DNA of 64,000 bases. Origin: Rhodothermales bacterium. GTDB lineage: Bacteria > Bacteroidota > Rhodothermia > Rhodothermales > Bin80. A model generated the notes under the pieces. That model was not told the origin of the DNA and did no database searches. It worked only from the letters and a program-made list of their open reading frames with translations. This document shows positions 48,793 through 58,351 of this stretch, one piece after another. The first letter of the stretch is position 1. Every line of letters starts with the position of its first letter. The DNA is taken from the NCBI GenBank assembly GCA_958296045.1, contig CATQHT010000001.1:709395-773394 (forward strand). The letters run 5' to 3'. The position numbers were made by a program, and so were the translations under genes.

Positions 48793-49806
48793 ATGCCACG
48801 CGTCACCATCATCGTACTCTCTTGGAATGCGCTGGACCTCCTGAAGTCATGCTTTGCCTCTGTTGCGGCCATTAACTACCCGAACCTGGAGGTGATCTAT
48901 GCGGACAACGCGTCTACCGACGGCTCGGCCCGCTGGATAGCCCAGCAGTTTCCCAATGTTCGTGTGCTGCAACATGAAGAGAACTTCCTGTTCTGCAGGG
49001 GCAACAATGAGGCTATCCGCCAGGGGTCCGGCAAGTACATAGTGCTGCTGAACAACGACATTGAGACCCCCTCGGACTGGCTCCATCCACTGGTGGAAGC
49101 TGCCGAAGCGGACGAGCGGATTGGTGCGCTGCAACCCAAAATACTGCAGTACCGCCGCCGGGAGTGGTTCGGGTATGGGGGAGCCGCTGGAGGCTTTCTG
49201 GACCGGATGGGCTATGCCTTTGCTCGGGGACACATCCTGCATACTAAAGAGCCGGATACCGGTCAATACGACGATGCCTGTGACCTGGATTATGCAGGCG
49301 GCTGCGCGCTATTCCTGCGCGCCAGCGCGCTGGAACGCTCCGGGTTGCTGGACGAGCGGTTCCAGATGCACATGGAGGAGATTGACCTGTGCTGGCGGCT
49401 CCGCGCACTAGGGTATCGCATCGGGTACGTGCCAGAAAGTCACGTCTTCCACGTGCGCGGCGACACGGAATTCAACTATGTCCCGTGGCGCCTTTACTAC
49501 AACATCCGCAACAGCCTGTGGATGCTGTACAAGAATCTGGTTCCGCAGCGCTTTTGGATAGTGCTTTTGCAAAAGGTGGTCATTGAGGCCGCCTTAGCGC
49601 TGCGACTGCTCGCCCAGGGGCGGCCCGCAGGCGCTGTGGCCATCCTGCGCGGCTATCGGGATGCCCATCTTCAGCGACACCAGTTTCGCGATGACCGCGC
49701 CTCGCGCGCGGTCGAAGGCTCCTATCGCGGGAGTATCCTCTGGGACTACTATGTCCGGGGCCGCAAGACGTTTGGCGCCTTGCCAGCCAAGAGGATGCGC
49801 CGCTAA
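48793..49806 (+). CDS. Family 2 glycosyltransferase (WbbL/rhamnosyltransferase-like)
   Basis: 337 residues. GT-A fold signatures: VTIIVLSWNALDLL, EVIYADNASTDGS, YIVLLNNDIETPSDWL (DxD-like element) and GGCALFLRASALERSG, then the acceptor-side motif MHMEEIDLCWRLRALGYRI. A C-terminal hydrophobic helix (WIVLLQKVVIEAALALRLL) probably docks on the membrane. By family it transfers a sugar from a nucleotide donor during polysaccharide assembly; donor and acceptor unknown. Confidence 0.92.
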   Translation: MPRVTIIVLSWNALDLLKSCFASVAAINYPNLEVIYADNASTDGSARWIAQQFPNVRVLQHEENFLFCRGNNEAIRQGSGKYIVLLNNDIETPSDWLHPLVEAAEADERIGALQPKILQYRRREWFGYGGAAGGFLDRMGYAFARGHILHTKEPDTGQYDDACDLDYAGGCALFLRASALERSGLLDERFQMHMEEIDLCWRLRALGYRIGYVPESHVFHVRGDTEFNYVPWRLYYNIRNSLWMLYKNLVPQRFWIVLLQKVVIEAALALRLLAQGRPAGAVAILRGYRDAHLQRHQFRDDRASRAVEGSYRGSILWDYYVRGRKTFGALPAKRMRR

Positions 49807-49974
49807 AGAGGTCTTTGCTGAAGATATCGTCCCGCACCGCTGGCCGCCCTGCCCAGCTCCTGCTGTCGCAATGCGCGTACCGTAGTCCTCTGACGCCCCC
49901 TGCGCCAATAGCTGTCCGCCCCGCGCGGGACCCTCCTACCTCCTACCCAAAGGCGCCAGCGATACACCGCCCGG

Positions 49975-50388
49975 CTACCGCAGGCGGTTCGCCGAGCGAA
50001 CGATCTTGATGTCCCTGTTGATGCCCAAAAGTGCCAGCCGCGTAAACAGGTACGCTGCAACTGGCAACAGCAGGAAAGTGATGCGAGTCACATCCAGATC
50101 ACCCCCGTCCTGGACGTGAAGATTGTTGCTGAAATACAGGCTGCCGTAGGTCATTGCGGAAAACACCAGCTGCACCGCTAAGGCAGCAGTGACGAAGGTT
50201 CGCTGGCGCTCACGCTGTTTGAACTTCATTAGCGCCACCAGCGCCAAGGCCAACGCTGCCAGCCCCGATCCGAAGATCAGATACGCTTGCCAGTCCGAGC
50301 CGCTCGCTGTGGGCAATGAAGACGTGAGAAACAAGGCAAGCGCGGCTACCACCAAGGCGAGATATAGGGTCTGGATGCGCTGAATCAT
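49975..50388 (-). CDS. DUF4293-family membrane protein
   Basis: 137 residues beginning MIQRIQTLYL and ending in RSANRLR, the two hallmark segments of DUF4293, with four transmembrane helices between (about 8-24, 37-56, 66-84 and 101-120). Common in Bacteroidota and sister phyla; function unknown. Its ATG is 6 bp after the dehydrogenase stop on the same strand. Confidence 0.85.
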   Translation of the reverse strand: MIQRIQTLYLALVVAALALFLTSSLPTASGSDWQAYLIFGSGLAALALALVALMKFKQRERQRTFVTAALAVQLVFSAMTYGSLYFSNNLHVQDGGDLDVTRITFLLLPVAAYLFTRLALLGINRDIKIVRSANRLR

Positions 50389-50394
50389 GATCCG

Positions 50395-51411
50395 TCATTG
50401 CTGCGCACCAAGGTGCGCGATAATGTTGTGAGTGAATTCGTCCGTGGAAGCGGTGCCTCCTACGTCACGTGTCAGCACCGTCCGCTCTCTATAAACGGCC
50501 AAAATGGCGCGCTCTAAGCGCCCTGCAACGGTGGCCTCGTCCAAGTGGCGAAGCATCATCACAGCGCTCTGCAGCAAGGCGGTGGGATTTGCAAGATTCT
50601 TGCCCGCGATGTCCGGCGCGCTGCCGTGAACCGCCTCGAAAATCGCCGCCTTCTCACCAATGTTGGCGCCCGGCACTGTGCCCAGCCCTCCAACCAGCCC
50701 CGCGCACAGGTCACTCAAAATGTCGCCGAAGAGGTTGGTAGTGACGATACAGTCGTAGTCGTGCGGGCGAAGCACGAGCTGCATAGCGAAATTGTCGATA
50801 ATCCGATCGTTGAACGGGATCGCCGGGTACGCTGCCGCCAGCCGCTGTCCCTCCGCCAGAAACATCCCCGCCGTCGCCTTGAGGATGTTGGCTTTGTGCA
50901 CCAGCGTTAACAGGCGCCGCCGATGCAAAGTGGCATACTCGAAGGCATAGCGAATGATGCGCGATGAGCCCCGAAGCGTGACGCGGGCGATAGAGTCCGC
51001 GATCTGCAGCCGCTCGTCGTAAAACTCAATTCCGCGGTACAACCCCTCCGTATTCTCACGGATAATCACCAGGTCCACTCCCGGGAACGGTACCTTGATG
51101 CCAGGCAGCGCCTTGCACGGCCGCACGTTGGCGAAGAGGTCCAGCTGCTGCCTGAGCGCGACATTAACACTGCGGAAGCCTCCCTTGACAGGCGTCGTCA
51201 CAGGTCCCTTAAGAGCGACCCCGTTGCGCCTGATGGAATCCACCACCTCTTCAGGCAAAGCCGTGCCGTAGCGCTCTATGCCCGCATACCCGACCGCATC
51301 GAAACGCTCCCATGCGATTTGCACCCCGGTAGCCTCAAGCACACGTACAGTGGCACCGGCTACCTCCGGGCCGATGCCATCACCGGGAATGAGCGTTACC
51401 TGATGCACCAT
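50395..51411 (-). CDS. Isocitrate/isopropylmalate-family dehydrogenase, probably NAD-dependent isocitrate dehydrogenase
   Basis: 338 residues. VTLIPGDGIGPEV and LKGPVTTPVKGGFRSVNVAL (substrate Ser in RSVN) point to isocitrate rather than isopropylmalate. IIRENTEGLYRG, DNFAMQLV, NLFGDILSDL and HGSAPDIAGKNLANPTA complete the family signature, the last favouring NAD. It would make 2-oxoglutarate in the citric acid cycle. 3-isopropylmalate or homoisocitrate cannot be wholly excluded. An intrinsic terminator separates it from the exb cluster upstream. Confidence 0.85.
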   Translation of the reverse strand: MVHQVTLIPGDGIGPEVAGATVRVLEATGVQIAWERFDAVGYAGIERYGTALPEEVVDSIRRNGVALKGPVTTPVKGGFRSVNVALRQQLDLFANVRPCKALPGIKVPFPGVDLVIIRENTEGLYRGIEFYDERLQIADSIARVTLRGSSRIIRYAFEYATLHRRRLLTLVHKANILKATAGMFLAEGQRLAAAYPAIPFNDRIIDNFAMQLVLRPHDYDCIVTTNLFGDILSDLCAGLVGGLGTVPGANIGEKAAIFEAVHGSAPDIAGKNLANPTALLQSAVMMLRHLDEATVAGRLERAILAVYRERTVLTRDVGGTASTDEFTHNIIAHLGAQQ

Positions 51412-51428
51412 GGTCGCCGCTGTTCACG

Positions 51429-51452
51429 AAAAAAGCCCTGCGGGTACAGGGC
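51429..51452 (-). terminator. Intrinsic terminator after the ExbB/ExbD cluster
   Basis: On the minus strand, GCCCTG (51452-51447), a 6-nt loop and CAGGGC (51440-51435) form a perfect stem directly followed by six T residues (51434-51429). It lies about 40 bp downstream of the second ExbD gene and just upstream of the dehydrogenase start. Confidence 0.85.
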
Positions 51453-51490
51453 CTTTCGCACTTCAGACGTTAAAGGTGGACTGCAGCTAG

Positions 51491-51943
51491 CTAAAGCCCG
51501 GAAATGTCTCGCTTGGCCGAATAGTTGATGCGGAGGGTACCCCCTTTGCGGAGCTCCTGCTTCACATCGGTTACCACCCCCATCTCAGACGTCTCATCTA
51601 CGCGCAGCGACACGATAAGCCGCGGCTCCTCGGTCAGCTTACGGTACATGATGTTCCGGATGTTCGTCATATCCTCGATAACAGCGTCGTCAATCTGGAC
51701 GCGCGTCTCGCCAAAGCGGTTGCCGCGAAGCTTTTCTGGACCCGCCCAGATGTAGGACACATACCGCTTCTGCTCAATCTTTGTCAGAGCCTCGGCCTGC
51801 GGCAGAATGGTGCGCACCTGCACTTCCTGTTCGCGCAGAACCGTTGTTACCATGAAAAAGATGAGCAACATGAAAATGATGTCCGGCAGCGACGCCGTAG
51901 AGATCTCCGGCTTAGCTTTGCTCTTTTTCGTGAAGTGACCCAT
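51491..51943 (-). CDS. ExbD/TolR-family biopolymer transport protein (second copy)
   Basis: 150 residues. A basic N-terminus, then the single transmembrane helix LPDIIFMLLIFFMVTT, where the proton-carrying Asp of the ExbD signature is D21, and a periplasmic domain of about 110 residues. It partners ExbB in using the proton gradient to drive outer-membrane processes. Last gene of the cluster; it follows another ExbD by 49 bp. The two ExbD proteins differ greatly outside the helix. Confidence 0.92.
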   Translation of the reverse strand: MGHFTKKSKAKPEISTASLPDIIFMLLIFFMVTTVLREQEVQVRTILPQAEALTKIEQKRYVSYIWAGPEKLRGNRFGETRVQIDDAVIEDMTNIRNIMYRKLTEEPRLIVSLRVDETSEMGVVTDVKQELRKGGTLRINYSAKRDISGL

Positions 51944-51992
51944 AAGTCAGTGCATCAGTGCATGATGTGGAAACAGATCGACAACCTATGCG

Positions 51993-52553
51993 CTACTCGC
52001 CCGTGTCGGGTTCGGCCAAGGAGATCTGGGCCGGCCACTTTTCCCGGATAACGTTCTCGTCACCAGACTCAAGGCTGGCTCGATACTCGTGGTAATTGAG
52101 AAAGCCCATGCCACGGGCTTCGTTGTCCCAGATCTCGAAATAAGCCATCCAGACCTCGTCCAGCGTTGCGATGTACATGTTGTACGGCGTTTGGCGGTCC
52201 GTCTTGATCGACACAAGCGCCTTCCTCGGAGACTCCGAGTAACGCGGATCCTGCCCCTGATTCTGCACATGCGTCTGCACCTCGGACCGGATCTGCGCCA
52301 CGCTGGAAGGTAAGTCCTCCAATAGCACCTGCCCTGCCGAATTGATCAGGATCTTCAGGCTGTTGCGCTCCTTGACCGGTGGCGGTTCGACGTTTTCGTC
52401 CAGCTCCGGCGGCAGTGTCATGCCGATGCCAGTGTCCACGTCGATAGTGGTCGTGACAAGGAAAAATATCAGGAGCAGGAACGCGATATCTGCCATGGAC
52501 GAGGTCGGGATCTCAGCCTCGCGTCGCTGCTTCTTCTTAGCAAGTAAACCCAT
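51993..52553 (-). CDS. ExbD/TolR-family biopolymer transport protein (first copy)
   Basis: 186 residues. Same layout: basic start, MADIAFLLLIFFLVTTTID helix with the conserved Asp (D22), then a longer periplasmic domain with ERNSLKILINSAGQVLLED and an insert rich in aromatic and acidic residues. A larger periplasmic part than usual ExbD (about 140 residues). Located between the 87-residue membrane protein and the second ExbD. Confidence 0.92.
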   Translation of the reverse strand: MGLLAKKKQRREAEIPTSSMADIAFLLLIFFLVTTTIDVDTGIGMTLPPELDENVEPPPVKERNSLKILINSAGQVLLEDLPSSVAQIRSEVQTHVQNQGQDPRYSESPRKALVSIKTDRQTPYNMYIATLDEVWMAYFEIWDNEARGMGFLNYHEYRASLESGDENVIREKWPAQISLAEPDTGE

Positions 52554-52575
52554 CTTACGTACCTCTGATTTGGGG

Positions 52576-52839
52576 TCAGAAAAATAACCCCTTGGCCCCT
52601 GTATACAGGAGTGCCAAGAGAGCCAAGCACATCGTGACCAGTATCGTGGTGATGCCCGCTTCAGCCCAAGAGGGCATCACGAGGCCAAGAATCACAAGGA
52701 TCACCACCGGGACCGCCATTATCGAGATCGTCATCGGGTCCACCTTGCCGTGCGTAAGGCTGCGGATCCCGAAGACGACCATAGCCAAAAGGCCAAGTCC
52801 CAACAGGGCAAAGACGATGTAGATTGCTATCTGAGCCAT
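52576..52839 (-). CDS. Small three-helix membrane protein inside the ExbB/ExbD cluster
   Basis: 87 residues, nearly all hydrophobic: helices at about 4-24, 38-54 and 60-83, with short polar turns (RSLTHGKVDP, PSWAEAG). It lies 45 bp after exbB and 22 bp before the first exbD, on the same strand. No family name recognised; its position implies a role in the motor complex or its assembly. Confidence 0.8.
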   Translation of the reverse strand: MAQIAIYIVFALLGLGLLAMVVFGIRSLTHGKVDPMTISIMAVPVVILVILGLVMPSWAEAGITTILVTMCLALLALLYTGAKGLFF

Positions 52840-52884
52840 AATAAGCTGGCGTCTAGACGTGGAAGGATAGGGACGGCAGTCCGC

Positions 52885-53592
52885 TTAGGAAGCCGCTTCG
52901 TTCGAAGTGTCAGCCACCGGCTCTCCAGCCTGCATCAGCACCAGCGAATCGATAAGCTCGATGGAGGCCTCCTCCATATCCACGACGATGCGGTCAATCT
53001 TCGACACGGCATAGTTGTAGAAAAATTGCAGAATGATGGCCACAATCAGGCCGAACACGGTCGTAAGCAGCGCGATCTTGATGCCACGCGCCACCAGGCT
53101 GGGAGAGATGTCTCCCGCAGCCTCAATCGCGTCAAACGCCGCTACCATGCCGATAACCGTGCCAAGGAAGCCAAACATTGGCGCCAGCGCAATGAATAGC
53201 GACAGCCACACAAGGCCCCGCTCTAGGAAGCTCATCTCGATGGAGCCGTACGCTACTACCGCCTTTTCTACCGCGTTGATGCCCTCGTCTACGCGCAACA
53301 AGCCCGCCTGAAACACCGAGGCCACCGGACCGCGCGTGTCCGCGCAGATCTCCTCAGCAGCCGAGACGCCACCTTCCTCGAGCGCACCCTTCACCGAGAC
53401 AATGAATTTGCGGGTGTTGACATCTGCCCGGTTGAGTGAGATGACCCGCTCGAATGCGATGGCTAAGCCGATGATCAGAATGATCAGGACGGGCCACATG
53501 AAGTCACCACCTTCATTAAAGTAGCGAACAAGAAGGTTGATGACGCTTGCGTCGCCGGTAGCGTCTTGAGGCAGTAACATAAGAAGCTTCAT
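52885..53592 (-). CDS. exbB: ExbB/TolQ/MotA-family proton channel protein
   Basis: 235 residues. An N-terminal helix (PVLIILIIGLAIAFERVISL) is followed by a cytoplasmic region. Two later helices carry the family signature: LIALAPMFGFLGTVIGMV (GxxGTVxGM) and IKIALLTTVFGLIVAI with the conserved Thr. It forms the pentameric channel around ExbD helices. First gene of exbB, small membrane protein, exbD, exbD; the transcript ends at the terminator near 51440. Confidence 0.94.
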   Translation of the reverse strand: MKLLMLLPQDATGDASVINLLVRYFNEGGDFMWPVLIILIIGLAIAFERVISLNRADVNTRKFIVSVKGALEEGGVSAAEEICADTRGPVASVFQAGLLRVDEGINAVEKAVVAYGSIEMSFLERGLVWLSLFIALAPMFGFLGTVIGMVAAFDAIEAAGDISPSLVARGIKIALLTTVFGLIVAIILQFFYNYAVSKIDRIVVDMEEASIELIDSLVLMQAGEPVADTSNEAAS

Positions 53593-53760
53593 GGATTCAC
53601 CCTCCGATGAATGTGTTGGAATGACAAAAGGTAACCGCTACAGGTTGCAATTCCCAATGCAAGATACGGTTTGTGCGGGGCACAATCACAGTCACAGGGA
53701 AAACTTACCGTATCGTGGCCGCAATGTCAAACTGTGCCCAGCCTAGCTCACATACCCGAC

Positions 53761-55410
53761 TTACTGGGCAAGCTCTTTGGCATGCGGCCACAGCGTCAAG
53801 GCAGTCTGGACCGTGCGATCCTCAGGATGCATGATGGAATAGTAGGCCCGAAAGTCGAACAGCCGTACTGCGATGCGCGCCGCGATGCGCGCCTCCAGGA
53901 ACGCCCGGTCTTTCTGGGCATCGGCTACGCTGAACTCCCCCTCCTCTGCCGAAGCGGCAACCTTGATAGTAAGACCCTGCTTCGCAGCAAACGCCAAGAA
54001 GTCATTCCACATCTCCAGGGTCGTGACAAACTCCCGCATGAAACGTCCCTGATCCTCACCATACCGGTCTCGCAGGTCAGCGCCATGGTGGTCATACCAC
54101 CGCCGTGCAAACGTGTTAGTCAGGTTGCGCCGAAATACTTCCCTCAAGAACAAGGAAGCCGTGTCGGGTTCCACGATGAAGTCGGGGAGGATCCCGCCGC
54201 CGCCAATCACTGTCCGCCCGCTCGTAGTGGTGTACTTGAGTGAATCCGGGAAGCGCTCCAGCACCTCTTGGGCCGAAAGCAGCGAATACCGGTCATGCAG
54301 CTCCGCCTTCAGTCGCAGATAGTCTTCGCGGTTGCCGCCATTGTACGGTGTCTGAATGAGGCGCCCCGAGGGCGTGTAGAAGTGAGACACCGTCACGCGC
54401 AAGGCGCTGCCGTCTGGCAATTCATACTGCTGCTGCACCAGCCCTTTACCAAATGTCTGGCGCCCGACAATCAGCCCGCGGTCGTGATCCTGCAGCGCAC
54501 CGGCGACGATCTCGCTTGCGGATGCGCTAACTTCGTCCACCAGCACGATGACGGCTTCGGTCTCCAGAAGACCTCCCGGGCTCGATCGATACTCCTGCTG
54601 CGAACCCTCCACGCGCCCGAGCTGCGATACAATAACCGCGTTATCACCGATAAACTCGTCGGCCATGCGCACAGCGATATCCATGTACCCTCCAGCATTC
54701 CCGCGCAGGTCCAGCAACAGACGACGCATACCAGCAGCCTGCAAGAACTGCACGGCCGCCCTGAACTCGTCGTATGTCGTGCGCGCAAATCGGCTCACCT
54801 TGATGAATCCGGTCTCTGGATCAATCATGTATGCCGAATCCACCGAAAACAGCGGGATCTTGCCGCGTGTAATCGTGAACGGGATCCTTCCCGGAATACC
54901 CGGCCTTATGACGTTGATGGATACGCGGCTGCCTTTGGGACCCTTCAGTGTCCGCTGCACATCTATGGACTCAAAGCCGAGCGTGTTCTGACCGTCCACC
55001 TCAATGATCCGGTCCCCGGCCATGAGCCCGACATCTTCGCTCGGTCCACCCGGAATCACGCTGAGTACCGTAAGAGAGTCCTGCCCGTTGATGCCTTCGA
55101 TGAATTCAAAAGAGATGCCGATGCCTTCGAAGCTGCCCTGAAAGTCCTCTTCCACGCGCTGCATACTCTCCGCGTCGATGTAGGCCGAATGCGGGTCCAG
55201 CTCCTGAAGCATGCCCCGCAGCGCAGCTTCGGCCAGCTCCCCGGTGTTAACCTCGTCGACGTAACGATCGTTGATGAGCTGAAAGGCCTGGACCACCTTT
55301 TCAAGCGACGCGCGGGCATCATCATCCACCATGCGCTGCAGGTGCATGCCCAGTGCCACGCCAGCCACCGCCAGGAGCGCACCCAAGGTCACAGCCTTCC
55401 TGTTCCACAT
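53761..55410 (-). CDS. S41-family C-terminal processing peptidase (CtpA/Prc-like)
   Basis: 549 residues from the ATG at 55410; a TTG four codons upstream is less likely. An uncleaved N-terminal helix or signal (about 5-25) exports it. A PDZ domain follows with VIPGGPSEDVGLMAGDRI. The protease core has LLLDLRGNAGGYMDIA, the nucleophile Ser in VSASASEIVAGAL and the general-base Lys in FGKGLVQQQ. A roughly 120-residue C-terminal helical extension is present. It cleaves C-termini of envelope proteins. Divergent from the acylase-like gene. Confidence 0.95.
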   Translation of the reverse strand: MWNRKAVTLGALLAVAGVALGMHLQRMVDDDARASLEKVVQAFQLINDRYVDEVNTGELAEAALRGMLQELDPHSAYIDAESMQRVEEDFQGSFEGIGISFEFIEGINGQDSLTVLSVIPGGPSEDVGLMAGDRIIEVDGQNTLGFESIDVQRTLKGPKGSRVSINVIRPGIPGRIPFTITRGKIPLFSVDSAYMIDPETGFIKVSRFARTTYDEFRAAVQFLQAAGMRRLLLDLRGNAGGYMDIAVRMADEFIGDNAVIVSQLGRVEGSQQEYRSSPGGLLETEAVIVLVDEVSASASEIVAGALQDHDRGLIVGRQTFGKGLVQQQYELPDGSALRVTVSHFYTPSGRLIQTPYNGGNREDYLRLKAELHDRYSLLSAQEVLERFPDSLKYTTTSGRTVIGGGGILPDFIVEPDTASLFLREVFRRNLTNTFARRWYDHHGADLRDRYGEDQGRFMREFVTTLEMWNDFLAFAAKQGLTIKVAASAEEGEFSVADAQKDRAFLEARIAARIAVRLFDFRAYYSIMHPEDRTVQTALTLWPHAKELAQ

Positions 55411-55507
55411 GCCGTCCGCCAAATTGATGAACCGTTTGTTCGGTAAAATAGTACAGAATCAGGCGTGGAAGGATCCGCGCGAGTGCCTCTGGGCCGGTTG
55501 ATACCGC

Positions 55508-57400
55508 ATGAGCATCCAGAATTCGCTGATTGCTGCCGGCATTGCTGCAATAGTCCTGGCAGTCGGGACACTCATCATGCTGGTTTTGGTCTGGCGTACG
55601 GCCTATGAGCCAGTGTCAGAACCGCCTAGTACGGCGTCGGTTGCCGACCTGTGGGGCGAGGCACGTATCGACTGGGGCGCCGAAGGCGATGTGCTCATTG
55701 ACGCATCCAACCCGCACGCTGCCACTGCAGCACTAGGCTTTGTTCACGGATGGAGCCATCCGGCCACTATGGTGCTGCTGCGGCAGGCGGCCCTTGGCCA
55801 GATGGGAGAATGGTTCGGGGAGCAGGCACTGGCTGCCGACTCACTGGCCCGCGTGCTGGGTCTGGCTACGCTGGCAGAATCCAGCCTCCAGGGACTGACT
55901 ATAGAGGATGTGGCCGCCCTGTCGGCCTATGCAGATGGGGTCGCGGCAGCCTGGGCGCATCGGTCCATCCCACTGCGCCAGGAGTTTCTGCTTCTAAGGC
56001 AGATACCTGAGCCCTGGCTTCCCTGGCACACGCTTGCGGTGGAGCGTCTGCTGTATTATCTCGCAGCAGATGTCGCCTGCGCTCCGGTACCCACGTTCTG
56101 CAAAGCGGACCGCGCGCTGCGTACGCTGTTGCATATTCATGGGTTTGGCGGCAGTCTTGCCTGGGTAGTTAGGGACGACACCACGACGGTGCTGTTTCAG
56201 CGTCACGTGTATGGCAGCATCGCGAAGCCGGTCTTCCAAGAAGTGACGGTCCAAACCGGCGGTGTGGAGGACTATAGCGGCGCTTCGATTGTGGGTACGC
56301 CGTTTATTGTCGGAGGGAGTAATGCACACCGTTCCTGGGCGGTGCTGTTAGGGCGCGATCTAGAGGTGGCCGAGGAGCTGCTAGCGCCCGTGCCGCGTGC
56401 GCACGAACGAATCCGCGATAGCCAGGGACGAGAACATCTGGTCGCCTATGCGCGGGGGGCAGGAAGGCTGCAGGTGGCCGAGGCCGGAGATTCCACGGCA
56501 TGGACACTGAAGTGGGCGGGGTTCAATGCCGGCTCTGACATCGGAGCGTGGCGCGCGTTGGTAAGTGGCCGGGGGCCTATTTCTTTCGCGGTGCACGGCG
56601 GTGTGCTGCTATTGATGGAATCCGGCCACAGCGATTGGCGTGTGGTCGGCCAACCCGCCATCAGGCTCGAATCCGCCATGGGCATACTGCTCAGCCGGGA
56701 TCCGTGGGCCGCACACCTTACGAGCCCAGACTCCACATGGGCCGAGGTGCTTCCATGGCTTAGCGACTTGTACAGCGTCTATGCGAGCCGCGTGCTGCCA
56801 GTGCTCCTCGCGGCAGTGGATGAACAGGCTGTAATGCGCAGCAGTCGTGCACAGAGCGCGCTGATATACCTCAGGAACTGGGACTATCGGTACGAACGGT
56901 CCAGCATCGGAGCCACATTGTTTGCAGAATGGACACAAGCCTACCACAGCATGACGGGCGACACGCTAGGAATCACTGGATTTGATGAAAGGGCCCTGAT
57001 TCCGGCGCTCGAAACGGCGGTCCGGCACCTGGTCACGAACCACGGGCCGCGAGACGCCGAGTGGCGCTGGGGCAGCGTAAACCCGGATCGCCGCCACTTT
57101 GTGATGGCCCGCAGCAAAATAGGAGCCAGAATGAACAGCTATGCTCCACGCCAATGGCCGGGTCAAGGTCACGGCAGCACACCCAGGTGGGGTCCTACCC
57201 CGACCGGTGCCAGCGGCCTGGTACCTACGGCATCATTTGAAATGTGGCATGTGGCACCGGGCGGTACCACCTTCGGGGTGCGCCGCCGCCTGGGGGCGAA
57301 GCAGGGTTCTTCGGTATGGCAGCCAAGCGCGCGGCGTGACGTTGCTGTGGTGGATACCATCCCCTCTTTGGTGATCCATACCACGATACTGCGCCGGTAG
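55508..57400 (+). CDS. Divergent penicillin acylase (S45)-family Ntn hydrolase
   Basis: 630 residues with one N-terminal transmembrane anchor (about 9-29). AALGFVHGWSHPATMVLLRQ and ALGQMGEWFG match the alpha-chain of S45 amidohydrolases. The nucleophile region reads GFGGSLAWVV, where the family usually has GSNxW, and SNAHRSWAVLLGRDLEV corresponds to the usual GHNxxIAWG segment, so both key motifs are altered. If autoprocessing still occurs, Ser would be the new N-terminus of the beta chain. Substrates in the family are amides and acyl-homoserine lactones. The stop is immediately followed by the GTG of a sugar kinase. Activity is uncertain. Confidence 0.75.
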   Translation: MSIQNSLIAAGIAAIVLAVGTLIMLVLVWRTAYEPVSEPPSTASVADLWGEARIDWGAEGDVLIDASNPHAATAALGFVHGWSHPATMVLLRQAALGQMGEWFGEQALAADSLARVLGLATLAESSLQGLTIEDVAALSAYADGVAAAWAHRSIPLRQEFLLLRQIPEPWLPWHTLAVERLLYYLAADVACAPVPTFCKADRALRTLLHIHGFGGSLAWVVRDDTTTVLFQRHVYGSIAKPVFQEVTVQTGGVEDYSGASIVGTPFIVGGSNAHRSWAVLLGRDLEVAEELLAPVPRAHERIRDSQGREHLVAYARGAGRLQVAEAGDSTAWTLKWAGFNAGSDIGAWRALVSGRGPISFAVHGGVLLLMESGHSDWRVVGQPAIRLESAMGILLSRDPWAAHLTSPDSTWAEVLPWLSDLYSVYASRVLPVLLAAVDEQAVMRSSRAQSALIYLRNWDYRYERSSIGATLFAEWTQAYHSMTGDTLGITGFDERALIPALETAVRHLVTNHGPRDAEWRWGSVNPDRRHFVMARSKIGARMNSYAPRQWPGQGHGSTPRWGPTPTGASGLVPTASFEMWHVAPGGTTFGVRRRLGAKQGSSVWQPSARRDVAVVDTIPSLVIHTTILRR

Positions 57401-58351
57401 GTGGACGCCTGCGGTCTTTATATCGGCATAGATGCTGGTGGTACCCAGACACGTCTCGTTGCCATGAGCGGGCAACAACAGGGTGAGCGGCGATTGTCGG
57501 CCGAGGCTGTTAACGTGATGCGGCTCGGCCAGGAAGCTGCAGCGCAACGGCTCGCTAAGCTCATCCTCGCGGCAGGTTGCGAAACGCCTGGCTGGCCTGT
57601 CCAGGCTATCGTGGCAGGTGTGGCAGGCGCGGGAACCCTTTCTGTCCAGACCGCGCTGGCGAGTCGCATCCGAGCCATTATGGGCGCTGCTGCTCCACCG
57701 GTGCTGGAGGTCGTTCATGATGGCGTCATCGCTCTCGAAGGCGCGTTTCCAGACTCCAGCGGCCTATTGATCATTGTCGGCACGGGCAGTGCGATTGTAG
57801 GACGCACTAGAGGCGGTCGCCTGGTGCGTGCTGGCGGGTGGGGCTACCTCATGGGTGATGAAGGCAGCGGCTATGCACTTGGGCGGCGGGCCTTGATGGC
57901 GGTCGCCAGAGCGGTCGACGGCGGACCCCCAACGTACCTTGAGGATCTTCTGCACCAGATCTGGGGCATACGTGGTCGTGCCGGACTGCTTGACGCGATC
58001 TACGTTCAGAGATGGCCGCTGCAGACGGCGGCACCCGCCGTGCTTGCAGCGGCACAAGAGGGAGATGAAGTGGCGCTGCACATCACAATGACCGAAGCTA
58101 AGGCCTTGGGTGCGCAGGTGATGCGCCTGCTCGAACGCACTCCTGGCCTTGAGCGTCGCGCCTGCCTGAGTGGAGGCCTTAGCGCTTCGGCCTGGTATTG
58201 TGCCGTCCTCAGGAGCGCGCTACAGACGCTGCGCTTCTGTCCTCCTGCTGAATCCTCGGCAGCGCTGGCAGCAGCGCGGGTGGCCAAAGAGCTTGCGCAA
58301 GGCGTACGGCACGCCGATGCGTTGCGCCTCAGTGATCCGCGCGACGGTTAA
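57401..58351 (+). CDS. BadF/BadG/BcrA-family ATPase, N-acetylglucosamine kinase-like
   Basis: 316 residues from a GTG abutting the previous stop codon. ASKHA fold: phosphate loop [14 protein letters not shown], second ATP motif [12 protein letters not shown], then [21 protein letters not shown], characteristic of eukaryote-like GlcNAc kinases, and the adenosine motif LSGGLSAS. Likely phosphorylates GlcNAc or a related amino sugar, perhaps recycled from cell wall, using ATP. Its 3' end overlaps the convergent acs gene by 23 nt. Confidence 0.88.
   Translation: MDACGLYIGIDAGGTQTRLVAMSGQQQGERRLSAEAVNVMRLGQEAAAQRLAKLILAAGCETPGWPVQAIVAGVAGAGTLSVQTALASRIRAIMGAAAPPVLEVVHDGVIALEGAFPDSSGLLIIVGTGSAIVGRTRGGRLVRAGGWGYLMGDEGSGYALGRRALMAVARAVDGGPPTYLEDLLHQIWGIRGRAGLLDAIYVQRWPLQTAAPAVLAAAQEGDEVALHITMTEAKALGAQVMRLLERTPGLERRACLSGGLSASAWYCAVLRSALQTLRFCPPAESSAALAAARVAKELAQGVRHADALRLSDPRDG

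Noticed and set aside
54268..55446. Plus-strand open frame of nearly 400 codons
   Set aside because: Antisense to the S41 protease gene; translation is Arg/His-rich with no recognisable features.
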